DNA from: Cyanobium sp. M30B3
Lineage (GTDB): Bacteria > Cyanobacteriota > Cyanobacteriia > PCC-6307 > Cyanobiaceae
DNA: 64,000 nucleotides
Direction: 5' to 3'
NCBI GenBank assembly: GCA_018399015.1
Contig: CP073761.1
Location: 2,604,001 to 2,668,000, forward strand
Positions within the stretch are counted from its first letter, which is position 1, and each line of letters opens with the position of its first letter. A model generated the notes under the pieces. That model did not search any database. It was not told the origin of the DNA and saw only the letters and a list, made by a program, of their open reading frames with translations. Position numbers and translations under genes: made by a program. Positions 29,720 through 38,371 of the stretch are shown piece after piece.

Positions 29720-29804
29720 ATTTGCTTTCTTGTTGGCCCGATTTGTGTTGGCTGTGGATTGCCGAACCGCAGGTGTGATGGGATGTGGTGAGTAGACAAG
29801 GGCT

Positions 29805-29810
29805 AGGGAG
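29805..29810 (+). promoter_or_regulatory. Shine-Dalgarno site of cpcE
   Basis: AGGGAG lies 4 bases before the ATG at 29815. It decides this start over the GTG at 29785 and the internal ATGs at 29848 and 29866. Confidence 0.6.
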
Positions 29811-29814
29811 AAAC

Positions 29815-30693
29815 ATGCAGCCAGCGACCTGCGATCATCAAGCCCTGATGATTGGCCGAAGCAGCATGGCGGCGCCGCAGCAGCAGGCTGGAGCTCCGAT
29901 CTCCGAGGCAGAAGCCCTGGCCCGTCTGCGCCAGAGCCACGAACCCTCCCAGCAGTACTACGCCGCCTGGTGGTTGGGGCGCATGCGCAGCCAGCATCCC
30001 GATGCCGTTCCCCTGCTGATCGCGGCCCTTCAGCAGCGGCGGCCCCGCGATCCCGGGGCAGGCGTGGAGGAAAATGCCGTGGCCCGCAATGCGGCCCGGG
30101 CCCTGGGCAAGCTGGGGCTGGCTGCCCAGCCGGCGATCAACGAGCTGCTCACCGTGCTCGACGACCCCGACGATGGCCTGCGCGAAGCCGCCGCCCGGGC
30201 CCTGGGTGAGCTGGGGGCCGAGCAGGCCGTGGAGCCGATCTGCAGGCGCCTGGCCAGTGGTCTGGAGGGGGCCGGCGCGCCCCGGTGCGGCACACCGCGG
30301 CTGATGGAGCCCTGCGAGGCCCTGCTGGAGGCCCTCGGTGACATCGGCTGCTCCCCCACCAACGCCGCCCAGGTGCTGGCGGTGGTGGAACCCTTCGTGG
30401 GCCACGGGCGTCCCCTGATCCGCAGCGCCGCGGCCCGCACCCTGCTGCGGCTGAGCGGGGAGGCCCGCTGGGCCGATCTGCTGGTGGGCCTGCTCGACCA
30501 CCCCCAGCTGCAGGTGCGCCGGGCGGCCCTGATGGACCTGGGTGCCGCCGGCTGGCGGCCGGCCCTGGAGCCGATTCGCCGCACCCTCGCCGAGAACAGC
30601 CTGAAATTGATCGCCCTCAGGGGACTGGTGGAACGCGGCAGCGGCGAGCCGGGTGAGGAGGCCCTGCTGGCCTGCATGGACGCCTTGCTGTGA
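29815..30693 (+). CDS. cpcE: phycocyanobilin lyase subunit CpcE
   Basis: A HEAT-repeat protein of about 292 residues. EAEALARLRQSHEPSQQYYA and AWWLGRMRSQHPDAVPLLI are typical of CpcE, followed by repeats such as VARNAARALGKLGLAAQPAI and GLREAAARALGELGAEQAVE. With CpcF it forms the heterodimer that attaches phycocyanobilin to Cys-84 of CpcA. It lies 162 bases after cpcA copy 2, behind the terminator. cpcF starts 8 bases after its stop. Confidence 0.92.
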   Translation: MQPATCDHQALMIGRSSMAAPQQQAGAPISEAEALARLRQSHEPSQQYYAAWWLGRMRSQHPDAVPLLIAALQQRRPRDPGAGVEENAVARNAARALGKLGLAAQPAINELLTVLDDPDDGLREAAARALGELGAEQAVEPICRRLASGLEGAGAPRCGTPRLMEPCEALLEALGDIGCSPTNAAQVLAVVEPFVGHGRPLIRSAAARTLLRLSGEARWADLLVGLLDHPQLQVRRAALMDLGAAGWRPALEPIRRTLAENSLKLIALRGLVERGSGEPGEEALLACMDALL

Positions 30694-30701
30694 GGGACGC
30701 C

Positions 30702-31346
30702 ATGACTGATGCGCAGGCAGTCCAGCAGCTGATCAGCAGGCTGCGCCAGGCCAGCAGCAGCCAGGAGTTGCTGCTGGCCACCCGCGAGCTGGCCGGTTGC
30801 GCCGCGGCCAGCGCCGCCCCTGTGCTGGTGGAGGTGCTCGGCTACAACAACCCGGGGGCGGCCGTGGCCGCCGTGGATGGTCTGATTGCCCTGGGCCCAG
30901 AGGCCGTCCCCCCCCTGCTGCAGCTCGACCCCGAGAACTACGGCGCCCGGGCCTGGGCCGTGCGGGCCCTGGCCGGCATCGGCGATGTGCGGGGCCTCGA
31001 TCTGCTGATCGAGGCCCTCGGCACCGACGTGGCGGCCAGCGTGCGCCGTGCCGCTGCCCGCGGACTCGGCAACCTGCGCCTGGGTGCCCTTGAAGCGGAA
31101 CAGCGCCTGACTGTGCAGAATCGCTGCCTGCAGGCCCTGCTGGCGGCCACCGCCGATGGCGAATGGGTGGTGCGTTACGCCGTAGCCGTGGGCCTGGAAG
31201 GTCTGGCCGAGGGCCTGGCACCCACCTGCCACGCCCTGGCCCGGGTGCGGCAGGGGCTGGTTGCGCTCAGCGAAGCGGCTGAAGCCAACCCACCCGTGGT
31301 GGTGCTGCGCGCCAGGCTGGCCCAGTCGCGCCTCCCCCTGCCATGA
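30702..31346 (+). CDS. cpcF: phycocyanobilin lyase subunit CpcF
   Basis: A 214-residue HEAT-repeat protein. LISRLRQASSSQELLLATRE, LDPENYGARAWAVRALAGIG, VRRAAARGLGNLRLGALEAE and GEWVVRYAVAVGLEGLAEGL are typical of CpcF. It acts with CpcE. The stop overlaps the phosphatase start (ATGA at 31343-31346). No rpcG- or pecEF-like isomerising lyase gene is seen in the window, so phycocyanin alpha probably carries plain phycocyanobilin. Confidence 0.92.
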   Translation: MTDAQAVQQLISRLRQASSSQELLLATRELAGCAAASAAPVLVEVLGYNNPGAAVAAVDGLIALGPEAVPPLLQLDPENYGARAWAVRALAGIGDVRGLDLLIEALGTDVAASVRRAAARGLGNLRLGALEAEQRLTVQNRCLQALLAATADGEWVVRYAVAVGLEGLAEGLAPTCHALARVRQGLVALSEAAEANPPVVVLRARLAQSRLPLP

Positions 31347-31834
31347 CGCCTGACCGACGGGTGCTGTTTGTGTGCCTGGGCAACATCTGCCGCTCCCCAG
31401 CCGCGGAGGGGGTGTTCCGCCACCATCTCAGCCAGGCGGGCCTCAGCGACAGCGTGCTGGTGGATTCCGCCGGCACCGGCGGCTGGCATGTGGGCAAACC
31501 GGCCGATTCCCGCATGCGGGCCGCCGCGGCCCGTCGGGGCCTGGAGCTCACCAGCAGGGCCCGCCAGCTGGAGGCGAGCGACCTCGGCCGCTTCGACCAC
31601 ATCCTCACCATGGACGACGACAACCTGGCGACAGTGCTGGAGATGGCCCGGCGGGCTGCCGCAGCGGGCCTCAGCCAGCGGGCGACGGTGGAACCCCTGG
31701 TGCGCTACTGCCGCCTGCACAGCGTGCGGGAGGTGCCGGATCCGTACTACGGCGGCGAGCAGGGCTTCGAGCACGTGCTCGACCTGCTCGACGATGCCTG
31801 CGCTGGCCTGCTGGAGGCCCTCAGAGGCCGCTAG
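31343..31834 (+). CDS. low-molecular-weight protein tyrosine phosphatase
   Basis: A 163-residue phosphatase. VLFVCLGNICRSPAAEGVFR contains the P-loop CxxxxxR(S/T) with the catalytic Cys, and VREVPDPYYGGEQGFEHVLD contains the general-acid Asp. It dephosphorylates protein tyrosines or related substrates. The target is unknown. From memory, a phosphatase of this kind marks the edge of the phycobilisome region in marine Synechococcus, consistent with its place here. The 3' end overlaps panC-cmk by 14 bases. Confidence 0.92.
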   Translation: MTPDRRVLFVCLGNICRSPAAEGVFRHHLSQAGLSDSVLVDSAGTGGWHVGKPADSRMRAAAARRGLELTSRARQLEASDLGRFDHILTMDDDNLATVLEMARRAAAAGLSQRATVEPLVRYCRLHSVREVPDPYYGGEQGFEHVLDLLDDACAGLLEALRGR

Positions 31835-33395
31835 AGGCGGGGCTGGCGGCGGCGGGCCCAGGCCAGGCCTCTTCGGGAATGCGCTGGCGGAACAGATCCA
31901 CCAGGGCCTGGATCACCGCCTCGATGGCCAGGCCATCGGTGATCAGTTCCTGGGCATCGACCGCCATGCACAGGGGTGCCACCTCCCGGCTGGAATCGCG
32001 CCGATCGCGCTCGGCGATCTGGGATTCCAGCTCCTGCAGCGGCGGCACGGGGAAGCCGCGCTGCTCCAGATCCAGGGCCCGGCGGCGGGCCCGTTCGGCC
32101 ACGCTGGCGGTGAGAAACACCTTGAGGTCGGCATCGGGGAACACGGCCGTACCGATGTCCCGGCCCTCGGCCACCAGCCCCCCCCGCTGGCCCATCGCCT
32201 GCTGCTGGGCCGTGAGCGCCTCGCGCACACAGCTGTGGGCGGCCACCTGCGACACCTGCTCCGTCACCCCGGGGCTGCGGATCGCCTCGGTGACCTCATG
32301 GCCGTTGATGCGCACGCGCTGCTGGCCATCGGCGGCCGTGGCGAGATCCAGATCGAGATCCTGCAGGCAGGCGGCCACGGCGGTGGCGTCATCGGGATCG
32401 GCCCCCTGGCGCTGCAGCCACCAGGTGACGGCCCGGTACATGGCGCCGGTGTCGAGATACACCAGGCCGAGGCGCCGGGCAAAGGCCCGGGTCACGGTGC
32501 TCTTGCCGGCGCCGGCCGGTCCATCGATGGCGACGAGTGGAGAACGGCTCATCAGAAAGGTGTGGTCGATCAGGCGGGCCGGACCGCAGCGGATGGCGGC
32601 CGCCAGCAGGCAGAGGCCCTGGGGTTCCGGCAGCGGCTCCAGGGTATGGGCCGCCACCAACTGGGCATACTCCACCACACAGCCGGCCGCCTGCAGATGC
32701 CGATGCAGGCGCTGGGCCAACACAAACCTGCCGGCATGATCGGCTGCCCCGGCCTTGATGGCCCCCAGGGCAGCGGGCAGGGCGGCAGCCTGGCGGCGTT
32801 GCGCCTCGGAGAGATAGCGATTGCGCGAGCTGCAGGCCAGGCCATCGGGCTCCCGCACCGTGCCGCATCCCTCCACCAGCACCGGCAACCCCAGATCGGC
32901 CACCACCCGCCGCAGGATCACCAGCTGCTGCCAGTCCTTCTCACCCAGCAGCAGCCGCTGGGGGCGCATCAGGGCCAGCAGGTGGGCCACCACCGTGGCC
33001 ACGCCGTCGAAATGGCCTGGCCTGCCCGGTGCGCACAGGCTGTGCTGCAGGCAGGCGGGTGGCAGCACCCGGGTGATCTGATCGGGACCACCGGGCAGCA
33101 TGTCGGCCTGGGCCGGGGCGAAGAGGGCATGGGCGCCGGCCGCAGCCGCCAGGGCCGCGTCGCCATCGAGATCGCGGGGATAACGCGCAAAGTCCTCCCC
33201 CGGACCGAACTGCAGCGGATTCACGTACACGCTCACCAGCACGGCTGGCCGCTGGGCAGCGCGGGGCAGGCTGGCCCTGGCGATCAGCTGGCCATGGCCG
33301 CGGTGCAGGGCACCCATCGTGGGCACGAAGTGCAAGGGCCGATCCAGGCCACGTCGCCAGGCCAGCAGCTGGGAGCGGGTGCGGAGCAACTGCAT
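31821..33395 (-). CDS. panC-cmk: bifunctional pantoate-beta-alanine ligase / cytidylate kinase
   Basis: A 524-residue fusion, the usual arrangement in cyanobacteria. The N-terminal half is PanC: LHFVPTMGALHRGHGQLI, SVYVNPLQFGPGEDFARYPR, LLLGEKDWQQLVILRRVVAD, ACSSRNRYLSEAQRRQAAAL. The C-terminal half from about residue 285 is cytidylate kinase: VAIDGPAGAGKSTVTRAFAR (P-loop), YLDTGAMYRAVTWW, VAEGRDIGTAVFPDADLKVF, RDRRDSSREVAPL. It makes pantothenate and phosphorylates CMP/dCMP. Start is the ATG at 33395. Confidence 0.96.
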   Translation of the reverse strand: MQLLRTRSQLLAWRRGLDRPLHFVPTMGALHRGHGQLIARASLPRAAQRPAVLVSVYVNPLQFGPGEDFARYPRDLDGDAALAAAAGAHALFAPAQADMLPGGPDQITRVLPPACLQHSLCAPGRPGHFDGVATVVAHLLALMRPQRLLLGEKDWQQLVILRRVVADLGLPVLVEGCGTVREPDGLACSSRNRYLSEAQRRQAAALPAALGAIKAGAADHAGRFVLAQRLHRHLQAAGCVVEYAQLVAAHTLEPLPEPQGLCLLAAAIRCGPARLIDHTFLMSRSPLVAIDGPAGAGKSTVTRAFARRLGLVYLDTGAMYRAVTWWLQRQGADPDDATAVAACLQDLDLDLATAADGQQRVRINGHEVTEAIRSPGVTEQVSQVAAHSCVREALTAQQQAMGQRGGLVAEGRDIGTAVFPDADLKVFLTASVAERARRRALDLEQRGFPVPPLQELESQIAERDRRDSSREVAPLCMAVDAQELITDGLAIEAVIQALVDLFRQRIPEEAWPGPAAASPASSGL

Positions 33396-33418
33396 GGCGG
33401 GCAAGACGTCAGAACAGC

Positions 33419-33450
33419 AAAAAACCCACCCGCCAGATTGGCGGATGGGT
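33419..33450 (-). terminator. terminator of the rlpA-like gene
   Basis: On the minus strand ACCCATCCGCC and GGCGGGTGGGT form an 11-bp stem around AATCT, followed by TTTTTT. Confidence 0.9.
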
Positions 33451-33507
33451 CGGATCAGGCCATGGGGTGGATCGGCCGGGGCCCGCTGCGGCCGGCCTGA
33501 GCTGCGA

Positions 33508-34035
33508 TCAGCGCAGCACTTCGAGGCGCACAGGAGCCACTCCGCTGGAGACCAGGCCAACCTGCTGGGCGGCGCCGTGGCCCAGATCGATCACCCGGCT
33601 GCCCACGAAGGGACCGCGGTCGTTGATGCGCACGACTGTGCTGCGGCCGTTGTTGAGGTTGGTGACCCGCACGCGGGTACCGAAGGGCAGGCTGCGGTGG
33701 GCAGCGGTGAGGGTGCCGGGACGGTAGATCTCGCCGCTGGCCGTGCGGTTGCCGAAAAATCCGGGGCCATACCAGCTGGCGGTGCCTTCAATCACCTTGG
33801 AGACCTGCTGGGAGGGGGCCATCGCCACGGTTGAGGCCAGGCGTACCGGCGAAACGGTGGGCCGGAGCAGGTCGTCGTTGAAATGCAGGGGCTCGACGTC
33901 CCGGATGGCCAGGGAACCCCGGACGGGCACCTGGCTGAAGGAAGGATCTGCGCTGCGGGCCTGGGCCGGCGCGGCGGAGAAGGCAGAGCCGGCGATCAGG
34001 AGGGCGAAGGCACCCAGAGGAATGGAGAACGGCAT
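33508..34035 (-). CDS. rlpA: RlpA-like septal ring lytic transglycosylase family protein
   Basis: A 175-residue protein with a signal peptide (MPFSIPLGAFALLIAGSAFS, cleavage likely after AQA). Residues about 80-175 form the double-psi beta-barrel: EGTASWYGPGFFGNRTASGE, LTAAHRSLPFGTRVRVTNLN, RINDRGPFVGSRVIDLGHGA. The conserved Asp and His are present. RlpA proteins cleave or bind naked glycan strands at the septum. The SPOR domain of longer homologs is absent, which is common for short cyanobacterial members. It ends before its own terminator. Confidence 0.9.
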   Translation of the reverse strand: MPFSIPLGAFALLIAGSAFSAAPAQARSADPSFSQVPVRGSLAIRDVEPLHFNDDLLRPTVSPVRLASTVAMAPSQQVSKVIEGTASWYGPGFFGNRTASGEIYRPGTLTAAHRSLPFGTRVRVTNLNNGRSTVVRINDRGPFVGSRVIDLGHGAAQQVGLVSSGVAPVRLEVLR

Positions 34036-34543
34036 AACAGGCGGAACTCAAGCGAATCCGGAAAGCAGGGCCTTCGACACCAGAAATGGAGGCGGAGCAC
34101 TACCTGCGGATGCATCCAGCTGCTTCAAACCTGATCGCTGGTAATCCATGGCCTGAAGGCCCGAATCGAGGCGATTTCAGATATGACCTGGAGTTCCTCT
34201 AAGAAATCCCGGGCTGAAACGCTGGTGGAGTTCCTGTCACAAATAACAACGTCGCAAACGTAGACGCCCGGAGCGCAGCGCGGAAGATGCTCGCTCGCGG
34301 CGCTTGCGATCAGTTTTTGTGATCAAAGCCTCCCAGCCCTTTGCTGCCCTGCCCGATCGGGCCAGCCACACCCCCGGCCCAATCAGACAGAGCAATCACT
34401 CCCATAAGGCAAGCTGATCGACGCTTGTGTCAATCCTGGCTCCGTCCATCCTTCATCGGCCATCCGTCCGCGGCTGGCAGGCCCCTTGGCCCCACGGCGT
34501 CGCAGGATCGGGGGGAGATGTGCGGATCACCCAGGGGCCAGGT
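34036..34543. other. intergenic region between rlpA-like and purM
   Basis: About 500 bases between divergent genes, presumably with both promoters. A frame open from 34427 into purM lacks family similarity before 34544. No RNA gene, repeat or clear promoter could be identified. Confidence 0.4.
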
Positions 34544-35581
34544 ATGGATTACCGGACGGCAGGCGTCGATGTACTGGCGGGCCGCGCCTTTGTGGAGCGC
34601 ATCCGCGGCAGTGTGGAGTCCACGCGGCGGCCGGAGGTGGTGGGGGGGCTTGGCGGCTTCGGCGGACTGTGCCGGCTGCCGGCAGGGCTCAAGCAGCCGC
34701 TGCTCGTGGCCGGCAGCGACGGGGTGGGCACCAAGCTGGAACTGGCCCAGGCCCATGGCCGTCACCACGAGGTGGGCATCGATCTGGTGGCAATGTGCGT
34801 CAACGACGTGATCACCAGCGGCGCCGAACCCCTGTTTTTCCTGGATTACATCGCCACGGGCAAGCTCAGCCCGGAGGCGATGGCGGAGGTGGTGGAGGGC
34901 ATCGCCGACGGCTGCCGCCAGAGCGGCTGTGCCCTGCTCGGGGGTGAAACCGCTGAGATGCCCGGGTTCTACGGTCCCGGTCGCTACGACCTGGCCGGCT
35001 TCTGCGTGGCCGTGGTGGAGGCCGAGGCCATCATTGATGGCCGGGCCATGGCGGCAGGCGACCGGATCCTGGCGGTGGCCAGCAGCGGCGTGCACAGCAA
35101 TGGCTTCAGCCTCGTGCGGCGCATCCTCACGGACAACCGCATCGATCCCACGGCGCCACTGCCCGGCGGCGAGGGGAGCCTGATCGAGGCCCTGCTCAGG
35201 CCCACCCGGCTGTACGGCGCCCTGGTGAAAGCCCTGCTGACGCAGGGCGTGCCCGTGCACGGCATGGCCCACATCACCGGCGGTGGACTGCCGGAGAACC
35301 TGCCACGCTGCCTGCCCAGCCACCTGCATGCCGCCATCGACCGGCACAGCTGGGAGCGTCCGCCCCTGTTCCGCTGGCTGCAGCACGCCGGCCAGATCCC
35401 CGAGGTCGACATCTGGAACACGTTCAACCTGGGCGTCGGCTTCTGCCTCGTGGTGCCGGCCGCGACCGAACAGCGGGCCCTCCAGGTCTGCAGGGAGGCG
35501 GGGTACACCGCCTGGAGCCTGGGGGAGGTGCGCCCCGGCGCCCCGGCACCGCAAACCCCGCTCGTGGGTGTGCCGGTCTGA
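34544..35581 (+). CDS. purM: phosphoribosylformylglycinamidine cyclo-ligase
   Basis: A 345-residue Pur[81 protein letters not shown] and the later [14 protein letters not shown] are family landmarks. It closes the imidazole ring of the purine precursor (FGAM to AIR). ATG 34544 matches the usual N-terminus. Upstream in-frame starts would add unconserved residues. Confidence 0.96.
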   Translation: MDYRTAGVDVLAGRAFVERIRGSVESTRRPEVVGGLGGFGGLCRLPAGLKQPLLVAGSDGVGTKLELAQAHGRHHEVGIDLVAMCVNDVITSGAEPLFFLDYIATGKLSPEAMAEVVEGIADGCRQSGCALLGGETAEMPGFYGPGRYDLAGFCVAVVEAEAIIDGRAMAAGDRILAVASSGVHSNGFSLVRRILTDNRIDPTAPLPGGEGSLIEALLRPTRLYGALVKALLTQGVPVHGMAHITGGGLPENLPRCLPSHLHAAIDRHSWERPPLFRWLQHAGQIPEVDIWNTFNLGVGFCLVVPAATEQRALQVCREAGYTAWSLGEVRPGAPAPQTPLVGVPV

Positions 35582-35810
35582 GGAGGAGGCTGGCGGGCGC
35601 GCCATCGCAGCGGCCTTTCATTGCAACGCGCACCGCAGCGGCGAACCTGTCAGGGCCCATGCCTAGGGTGCCCCTCAGGTATCGGGGCGGGCCCAGCAGG
35701 CTGGCCGCCTTCAGAACCAGGGACTGAGTTCCCCGGGAGCGACTGGCCGGCCATCCCGCCAGGCCCCCGCAGACGCCCAATCACATCCGCGATCGTTGAG
35801 GTTCATCCGC

Positions 35811-36434
35811 ATGCTCAATAGCCGTCTCCAGAATCCGTTCAGCGGAGGGCAGCGCGTCACCCGCCGCCGCAGTTCGGCCGGGCCCGTCCCGCCCATCCGG
35901 CCCCAGCGCCCCCGGGAACCCCTCAACCGTCCCCAGCGCCCCACCTTCCTGACACTGCGCGACCACGGCAAGGTGTACGTGGCGGATCTGCCCCGCCTCT
36001 CCGATGGTCAGCTGGCCCACGTGGCCAAGGAGGCCAGAGATGTGCTGGAGAGCCTCAGCCGCCGGCTCACCGAGCTCTCCAACCAGCTCCAGCTGAACCA
36101 GATGGAGCAGGACAGCCGCATCCGGGCTGCCACCAAGCGGGATGTCACCGAGCGCTTCATCCGTGCCATCGAGGAAGAGCAGGAATTGCGCCGCAACAAC
36201 CCCCTGCTGCGTGCCGCCGCCGGGGAATCCGTGGCCCGGGCTTTTCTGGAACTGGCCCGCCACCGGCTCAGTGGTGCCACCTTCGATTCGCTGTTGCAGG
36301 AGGCCCTGGCCGCCTGCGGGCCCAGCGCCGCCACCCCGGAACCGGAGGAGAGCGCCGCGCCGGCCCCGGCGCCCCCCGCCCACCCCCTGCCTGTGGTGCT
36401 CACGCCGGAGACCAGGCCAGCCCAGGCCTGCTGA
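35811..36434 (+). CDS. hypothetical protein with central helical domain
   Basis: A protein of about 207 residues. The first 50 are basic and Pro-rich, the middle (TFLTLRDHGKVYVADLPRLS, AKEARDVLESLSRRLTELSN QL, then a charged helix) looks folded and helical, and the last 45 are a Pro/Ala/Glu-rich tail. No known domain recognised. ATG 35811 is taken as start; the frame is open slightly upstream. It ends 5 bases before the convergent aldo/keto reductase gene. Confidence 0.65.
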   Translation: MLNSRLQNPFSGGQRVTRRRSSAGPVPPIRPQRPREPLNRPQRPTFLTLRDHGKVYVADLPRLSDGQLAHVAKEARDVLESLSRRLTELSNQLQLNQMEQDSRIRAATKRDVTERFIRAIEEEQELRRNNPLLRAAAGESVARAFLELARHRLSGATFDSLLQEALAACGPSAATPEPEESAAPAPAPPAHPLPVVLTPETRPAQAC

Positions 36435-36439
36435 ACCCA

Positions 36440-37432
36440 TCAGGAACTCTGGAAGGGATTGGCCGGCATGCGCAGGGCCGAGACCCGGGCCAGCCGATCC
36501 AGCTCCAGACGTTCAGGCTCGGTGAGCCGCCAGCCCAGAGCGGCCACAACCCCGTCCACCTGCTGGGGTGTGCGCAGCCCTGGGATCGGCATGGCCCCAT
36601 GGGCCCGGCACCAGTTCAGTGCCACGGCCGCCAGCGACGCCCCATGGGGTCGCGCGATCGCTGCCATGGCCTGCCGCAACGGGACCAGGGCGGGTTGCAG
36701 ACGACGCGACAGGAGTTGGCGGGCCCCCCGCAGACCCACCGCTGGGTCCGCTGCTTCCTCGCTGCGGGCAAGCAGCCCCAGGGCCAAGGGGCTGTAGGCG
36801 ATCAGGCGGATGCCCAGGTCCCGGCAGACCTCCGCCACACCCCCCGGGTCGAGGGGCTCCGGCGCCAGCAGCGACAACTGCACCTGGAGGCTGGCGATGG
36901 GCACTCCCCGCTCAGCCAAGCGCGCCTGCAGCCAGCGCAGCCGCCCGGGCCCCATGTTGGACAGCCCCAGCTCGGCCACCAGGCCGGCCTCCACCAGATC
37001 GGCCAGGCCATCGAGCAGGGCCACCTCCTGCCAGGGGGCGTAGCGGGCCGTGCTCCAGTGGAGCTGCACGCGATCCAGCTGGCCCCGCAGGCGCTCCCGC
37101 GAGGCGTGGAAGGCCCGCTTCAATCCCTGGCGGCCGATCCGCCAGGGGAAGGGGGCCAATTTGGTGGCCACGCACAGCTCCCGGCGCAAGCCTGCGGGCA
37201 GGGCGGAGCAGAACGTGCCCAGCAGCTGCTCACTGCGGCCATTGAACCGCCCGGTGCCATAGGAATCGGCGGTATCGAAGAAGCGCAGGCCGCAGCCGAT
37301 GGCGCGCTCGAAGGTGGCCCGCAGCAGCGTGTCCTGACCAGGCTCGTAACCCCAGAGGAACTGGTTGCCCCAGGCCCAGGTGCCCACCCCGATGCCGGGA
37401 TCGCTCAGCGCCGCTGGGGGGGAATCGGTCAT
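36440..37432 (-). CDS. aldo/keto reductase
   Basis: A 330-residue AKR-fold oxidoreductase. GVGTWAWGNQFLWGYEP, then RFFDTADSYGTGRFNGRSEQ with catalytic Asp and Tyr, CVATKLAPFPWR with the Lys, and VQLHWSTARY with the His complete the tetrad. LNWCRAHGAMPIPGLRTPQQ is the NADPH-phosphate-binding end. The substrate is unknown. Start ATG 37432. Confidence 0.92.
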   Translation of the reverse strand: MTDSPPAALSDPGIGVGTWAWGNQFLWGYEPGQDTLLRATFERAIGCGLRFFDTADSYGTGRFNGRSEQLLGTFCSALPAGLRRELCVATKLAPFPWRIGRQGLKRAFHASRERLRGQLDRVQLHWSTARYAPWQEVALLDGLADLVEAGLVAELGLSNMGPGRLRWLQARLAERGVPIASLQVQLSLLAPEPLDPGGVAEVCRDLGIRLIAYSPLALGLLARSEEAADPAVGLRGARQLLSRRLQPALVPLRQAMAAIARPHGASLAAVALNWCRAHGAMPIPGLRTPQQVDGVVAALGWRLTEPERLELDRLARVSALRMPANPFQSS

Positions 37433-37466
37433 CGTGGATGGGCAAGTCAGTCTGCGCACAGTCAAT

Positions 37467-37649
37467 ATGGGCGACCCATCCCGGCCTGCGGAGCAGGCCG
37501 CACCAGCCGGGAGCTCTGCCGAACCCGGTCCGCGTCAACCCGCCAGCGTCGTCCCTGCGCCGGAGCCGGTGCTGTGCCATCACTGCGGCCGCACGGCGAC
37601 CAACGGCATCAGCTGCCAGGGGAGCTGCGTGGCCGATTCGGGGTACTGA
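37467..37649 (+). CDS. small zinc-binding-like protein
   Basis: A 60-residue ORF from ATG 37467, divergent from the reductase gene. The first 35 residues are Pro/Ala-rich and probably disordered. The rest has four Cys in CHHCGRTATNGISCQGSC, arranged as CxxC...CxxxC, suggesting a small metal site. The next gene starts 5 bases after its stop, supporting an operon. No known family is recognised. Confidence 0.6.
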   Translation: MGDPSRPAEQAAPAGSSAEPGPRQPASVVPAPEPVLCHHCGRTATNGISCQGSCVADSGY

Positions 37650-37654
37650 GAGCC

Positions 37655-38188
37655 ATGGCGTGGCGAGGGCGGCAACGGAACAGGCTGGCCCTGGCCATCG
37701 GCCTGGGCAGCGCCCTGAGCTGGCTCTGCTGCCAGAGCGCCGGGACTGCCGGCGGTTTCGGTCGCTGGCAGTCCCGGGCCCAGCAGTGCCGGTTGGAACG
37801 CAGCCCTGCCGTCGGCAGCTCCGGCAATCAGGCAAGGAGCTGCCATGTGGTGCGCCTGGAGCAGAACCTGGAGGGGCTGCTGAGCGTGCGTTTTCTGGCC
37901 GATGGCTCAGGCCCCCAGGACGGGGCCGAGCAGCTGCTGTTCGCCGGCGTGCTGGAGCGGGGCCAACGGCCGATGCGCTGCCGTCCGGATGGACGCTGCG
38001 TGCCCCGCTGGCCCACCCGGCTGGTGGTGGCCACGGTTGCCGCGACCAGCTTTGACGGGCGCGGCCTGGCCACCACCGTGCCGCGCACCCTGCTGGCCAG
38101 AGGCGACTGCGAGGTGAAGCGTGCCGTGGTGCGCTGCCAGGCCAGGAACGACTCGGGCGAGTCGTGGACCGCCGAGGCCCGGCTCTGA
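37655..38188 (+). CDS. exported hypothetical protein
   Basis: A 177-residue protein with an N-terminal signal-like segment (RNRLALAIGLGSALSWLCCQ) and five further Cys after it (QQCRLERSP, SCHVVRLEQ, MRCRPDGRCVPRW, GDCEVKRAVVRCQAR), compatible with disulfides in a periplasmic or lumenal beta-rich domain. No family is recognised. It follows the small zinc-binding-like gene after 5 bases. Confidence 0.65.
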   Translation: MAWRGRQRNRLALAIGLGSALSWLCCQSAGTAGGFGRWQSRAQQCRLERSPAVGSSGNQARSCHVVRLEQNLEGLLSVRFLADGSGPQDGAEQLLFAGVLERGQRPMRCRPDGRCVPRWPTRLVVATVAATSFDGRGLATTVPRTLLARGDCEVKRAVVRCQARNDSGESWTAEARL

Positions 38189-38255
38189 GGGGCATCCTCA
38201 GCGACGCCCATCGGCACGCAGAGCACGGGTGACGGCGTGACGAGATGAAAATTCA

Positions 38256-38327
38256 GAGGCGGCACCCAGATTCGAACTGGGGGTAAAGGATTTGCAATCC
38301 TCTGCCTTACCACTTGGCCATGCCGCC
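38256..38327 (-). tRNA. tRNA-Cys (GCA)
   Basis: A 72-nt cloverleaf on the minus strand. GGCGGCA pairs with TGCCGCC in the acceptor arm, the anticodon loop contains ATTGCAA with anticodon GCA, and the T loop is GTTCGAATC. Confidence 0.95.
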
Positions 38328-38371
38328 AGCCTGGGAGCAAACTCCCAGGAGCGGATCGTATCAGCCATGGC

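Noticed and set aside
36599-38188. 529-codon open frame across the reductase gene and two small genes
   Set aside because: Only the part from ATG 37655 reads as a protein; the rest is an antisense shadow of the aldo/keto reductase.
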